A stretch of 64,000 nucleotides of DNA. Source: Sphaerulina vaccinii. Its lineage: Eukaryota > Ascomycota > Dothideomycetes > Mycosphaerellales > Mycosphaerellaceae. The first letter of the stretch is position 1. Every line of letters starts with the position of its first letter. The stretch lies in the NCBI GenBank assembly GCA_022570795.1, contig JAKUDP010000010.1, positions 1,488,001 to 1,552,000 on the forward strand. Direction: 5' to 3'. Shown here piece after piece: positions 62,139 through 64,000 of the stretch. The notes under the pieces were generated by a model. The model was not told the origin of the DNA. It made no database searches and worked only from the letters and a program-made list of their open reading frames with translations. The position numbers were made by a program, and so were the translations under genes.

Positions 62139-63265
62139 ATTGAGCTGGCAATGTTGGTGTTGAAAGAGTGTGAGTTGAGACGTGAGCTTTCGAAGAAGTT
62201 CGTGCAAGGGTGGCTGTGGCTGTGGCTGTGGCGGCCAAGAGTAGAGGTATTCTTGCTAGCGTTCTAAACTGCGTCCTTCTTTCATCTGCTACGACTACCT
62301 TTTCTATCTACCTCATCCATCGGTGCATCCTTCAGTCACCAGCCGCTTTGGCTATTTCGCCGAGTATCGCCAACCTCGTCCAGATAAGAAGCGAACGTAC
62401 TCCGAAGCTCTGTGTCAGGCATAATGGGCAACATCCATTCAGTTCCTAAGGCCAGTGTTCGACCAAAGTCACGGAGCAGCGCATTGCGCTAGCACAATAG
62501 GCGGGGAGTAACGAAGTAGACGAGTAATTCGATCCAGTCCTGGGTGGTATGCTAAGAGGAGGTGGTAACATTGTGAGAAATGGGCAGCTGTAAGAGTAGA
62601 CATACGTTAAAAAATGGGAGAGTATGAGGAGAACATCTGTTAGTCGCAGACAATTCTGGTTCTTGAATGGTATGTCTTAGGTTCTTCATCCTACTGTAGC
62701 TGTCTGCAACTTTCATGCAGAGCCTCCCTCCAAGCCTTGCCATCTATACGATCATGCACAACGCAATAGTTATTCCTGCTAGCTAATTCGCTCTACTAGC
62801 AAGTGAACAATAAAGTGGCCACTTCATAGTAACCGTGTCGTGTCGGCAGCGGGTGTCATACCTGGGTTACTCGAGGACGAATTGCTGTCGCTCCACTCCA
62901 CCAATGCACTATATTTACAGCGCCTCGATCAAGTTTTCAGCAAGACTATCGCAGGACTTTGCTAGTGTGTCTTAGGCCATGTCTCAAAGCCCAGTTCGTT
63001 ACAATTCTGCTGTTCCAGCCTCGTCCTAGCTAACATTTGGTGTTGAAGGTGTTACACAGCGCAACGCCGCAGTATTCACCTGCTGCTTCCCGCTAGCTCG
63101 CTCTGTTCCAGATTCACTCTAGCGCGACTTAGCGACTCTTCGTTTGTTTGTACGTCTTGCACTCGAAATCTCTTCATCTGCTGCAGCACCCCAACACTGA
63201 CACAGAACCAGCAGCACCTCAACGACAAACTCATATCACCTGAGCTTACCAAACAACCTATCATC
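62139..63265. promoter_or_regulatory. Divergent upstream region, 1.13 kb
   Basis: Between the MIC60 start and the repeat-protein start. The side near 63170-63260 is CA/CT-rich with several ACAACC words, like a 5' leader. No gene supported. Confidence 0.45.
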
Positions 63266-64000
63266 ATGGCACGACGAGGAGGATCCAAGCGCAAGAAGAA
63301 GTCGCCGTCCCCTCCCTCCGCATCACCGCCTGCGAAGACGGGCACTAAGCGCAAGCACAAGAAGTCACCTTCGCCATCGGCATCTCCTCCACCTCGAAAG
63401 AAGGTCCACGTGGAAGCAGCTACGCCAGCTGCTGCGGATGCAACCTCGCTGGGATCATCAACAGCGCCGAAACAAGCCACGACCGCTGTTGCGGATACCA
63501 ACGTCGATGGAGCTCCGCCAGCGCCAGCGTCTACGGCGGGGGGTACCAAGTGCGAGCTTATGATGAAGGGGAAGGAGTCGGCCAACTCGCCGTGTGGGTG
63601 GAAGGGAGTGTATTTACTTAGACATCAGCGCAACGTACATGGCTTCGCAAGGAATGAAGAGCCAGCTCGGAAGCAGGTACAAGGACAGCCGAGTACAGAT
63701 TCTTTAGAGGTCTGCGAGGTGATGATGAAGGGGAAGAAGTCCGCCAACTCGCTATGTGGGTGGAAGGGACAGCGATTACTCGAACATCAGCGCAAGGTAC
63801 ATGGCTTCGCAAAGAATGAAGAGCCAGCTCGGAAACAGGTACGAGGACAGCCAAAGACAGAAGGTTTTGAGGTCTGCGAGGTGATGATGAAGGGGAAGAA
63901 GTCCGCCAACTCGCCATGTGGGTGGGAGGTAGTGGATTTACTCAGACATCAGCGCGACGTACATGGCATCGAAGAGGGTAAAGAGCCAGGTCGAGTTCAG
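63266..64000 (+). CDS. Tandem Cys/His-repeat protein, 5' part, runs off the window
   Basis: An open frame of 245 codons from ATG 63266 to the right edge, without a stop. Residues 1-50 are a basic, proline-serine region with an internal duplication (KRKKKSPSPPSASPP and KRKHKKSPSPSASPP), suited to nuclear import. From residue 96 come tandem units of 54 residues (162 bases), two full and one partial. Each has the pattern C-X13-C-X9-H-X4-H: CEVMMKGKKSANSPCGWKG, then LLRHQRNVHGF. The second half (C-x-W-x-G, L, H, H) looks like a C2H2 zinc finger whose first Cys is unusually far away. Each unit ends with EEPARKQV-x-GQP. I do not recognise the family. DNA or RNA binding is the simplest guess. Introns beyond the edge cannot be seen. 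Confidence 0.7.
   Translation, partial: MARRGGSKRKKKSPSPPSASPPAKTGTKRKHKKSPSPSASPPPRKKVHVEAATPAAADATSLGSSTAPKQATTAVADTNVDGAPPAPASTAGGTKCELMMKGKESANSPCGWKGVYLLRHQRNVHGFARNEEPARKQVQGQPSTDSLEVCEVMMKGKKSANSLCGWKGQRLLEHQRKVHGFAKNEEPARKQVRGQPKTEGFEVCEVMMKGKKSANSPCGWEVVDLLRHQRDVHGIEEGKEPGRVQ
63551..64000 (+). repeat. 162-bp in-frame tandem repeat
   Basis: Units begin at 63551, 63713 and 63875, exactly 162 bases apart; the third is cut by the window end. The first 43 bases of units 2 and 3 differ at only one place (63754-63916 region), and unit 1 is more diverged. This indicates recent tandem duplication inside the gene. Confidence 0.95.

Overview
The window is nuclear DNA of a filamentous ascomycete (Pezizomycotina; a Dothideomycete is the best guess, from remembered protein similarity only). 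Signs are compact genes on both strands, many short introns of about 50-70 bases with GT-AG ends and CTAAY/CTGAC-like branch sites, no operons, and clear fungal orthologues (CreC, Gem1, Sec3, Pob3, Kar5, Sup35, Mic60, Yrb30). I count 27 protein genes and saw no tRNA, rRNA, transposon or CRISPR array. Exon coordinates below were worked out by hand from splice signals and reading phase. Most joins keep frame exactly and restore family motifs.

Layout. 1-5 kb: 3' half of a HECT ubiquitin ligase (+), an SDR oxidoreductase (-) and the 30-kDa subunit of complex I (-). 5.3-14.1 kb: a NOT4-like RING/RRM ubiquitin ligase of the CCR4-NOT complex (+), probably one long gene across a 613-base intron, then an intronless UBA-domain protein (-). 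15.4-22.8 kb: Miro GTPase gem1 (-), creC (+) and a CreD/Rod1-type arrestin (+). 23-31.5 kb: a small Cys-containing unknown (-), a HhH-GPD-like protein (+) and exocyst SEC3 (+). 31.8-39.6 kb: AP-1 gamma-adaptin (+), tRNA 2'-phosphotransferase TPT1 (-) and two conserved unknowns (-). 40.8-49.3 kb: SUP35/eRF3 (-), a YRB30-type RanGTP-binding protein (+), a histidine phosphatase (-) and KAR5 (-). 49.9-57 kb: mitochondrial ribosomal protein L6 (+), POB3 of FACT (+) and a DCAF-like WD40 protein (-). 57.2-62.1 kb: a SelW/Rdx-like protein (+), a 75-residue unknown (-), a mannose-6-phosphate-receptor-like membrane protein (-) and MIC60 (-). The right edge holds the start of a gene with 162-base tandem repeats encoding a Cys/His module (+).

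How the genes relate. This is mostly core housekeeping DNA, not an accessory island. Two loose themes appear. Several genes are ubiquitin-linked: the HECT ligase, NOT4, the UBA protein, CreC, the arrestin and the DCAF-like receptor. Several serve mitochondria: complex I 30 kDa, Gem1, mL6 and Mic60. CreC and the arrestin sit next to each other and may both act in ubiquitin-linked control of carbon use. The least explained items are the repeat-bearing Cys/His protein at the right edge, a POB3 start codon split by an intron, and the NOT4 locus, where keeping or removing one long intron gives proteins of about 790 or 1,533 residues.
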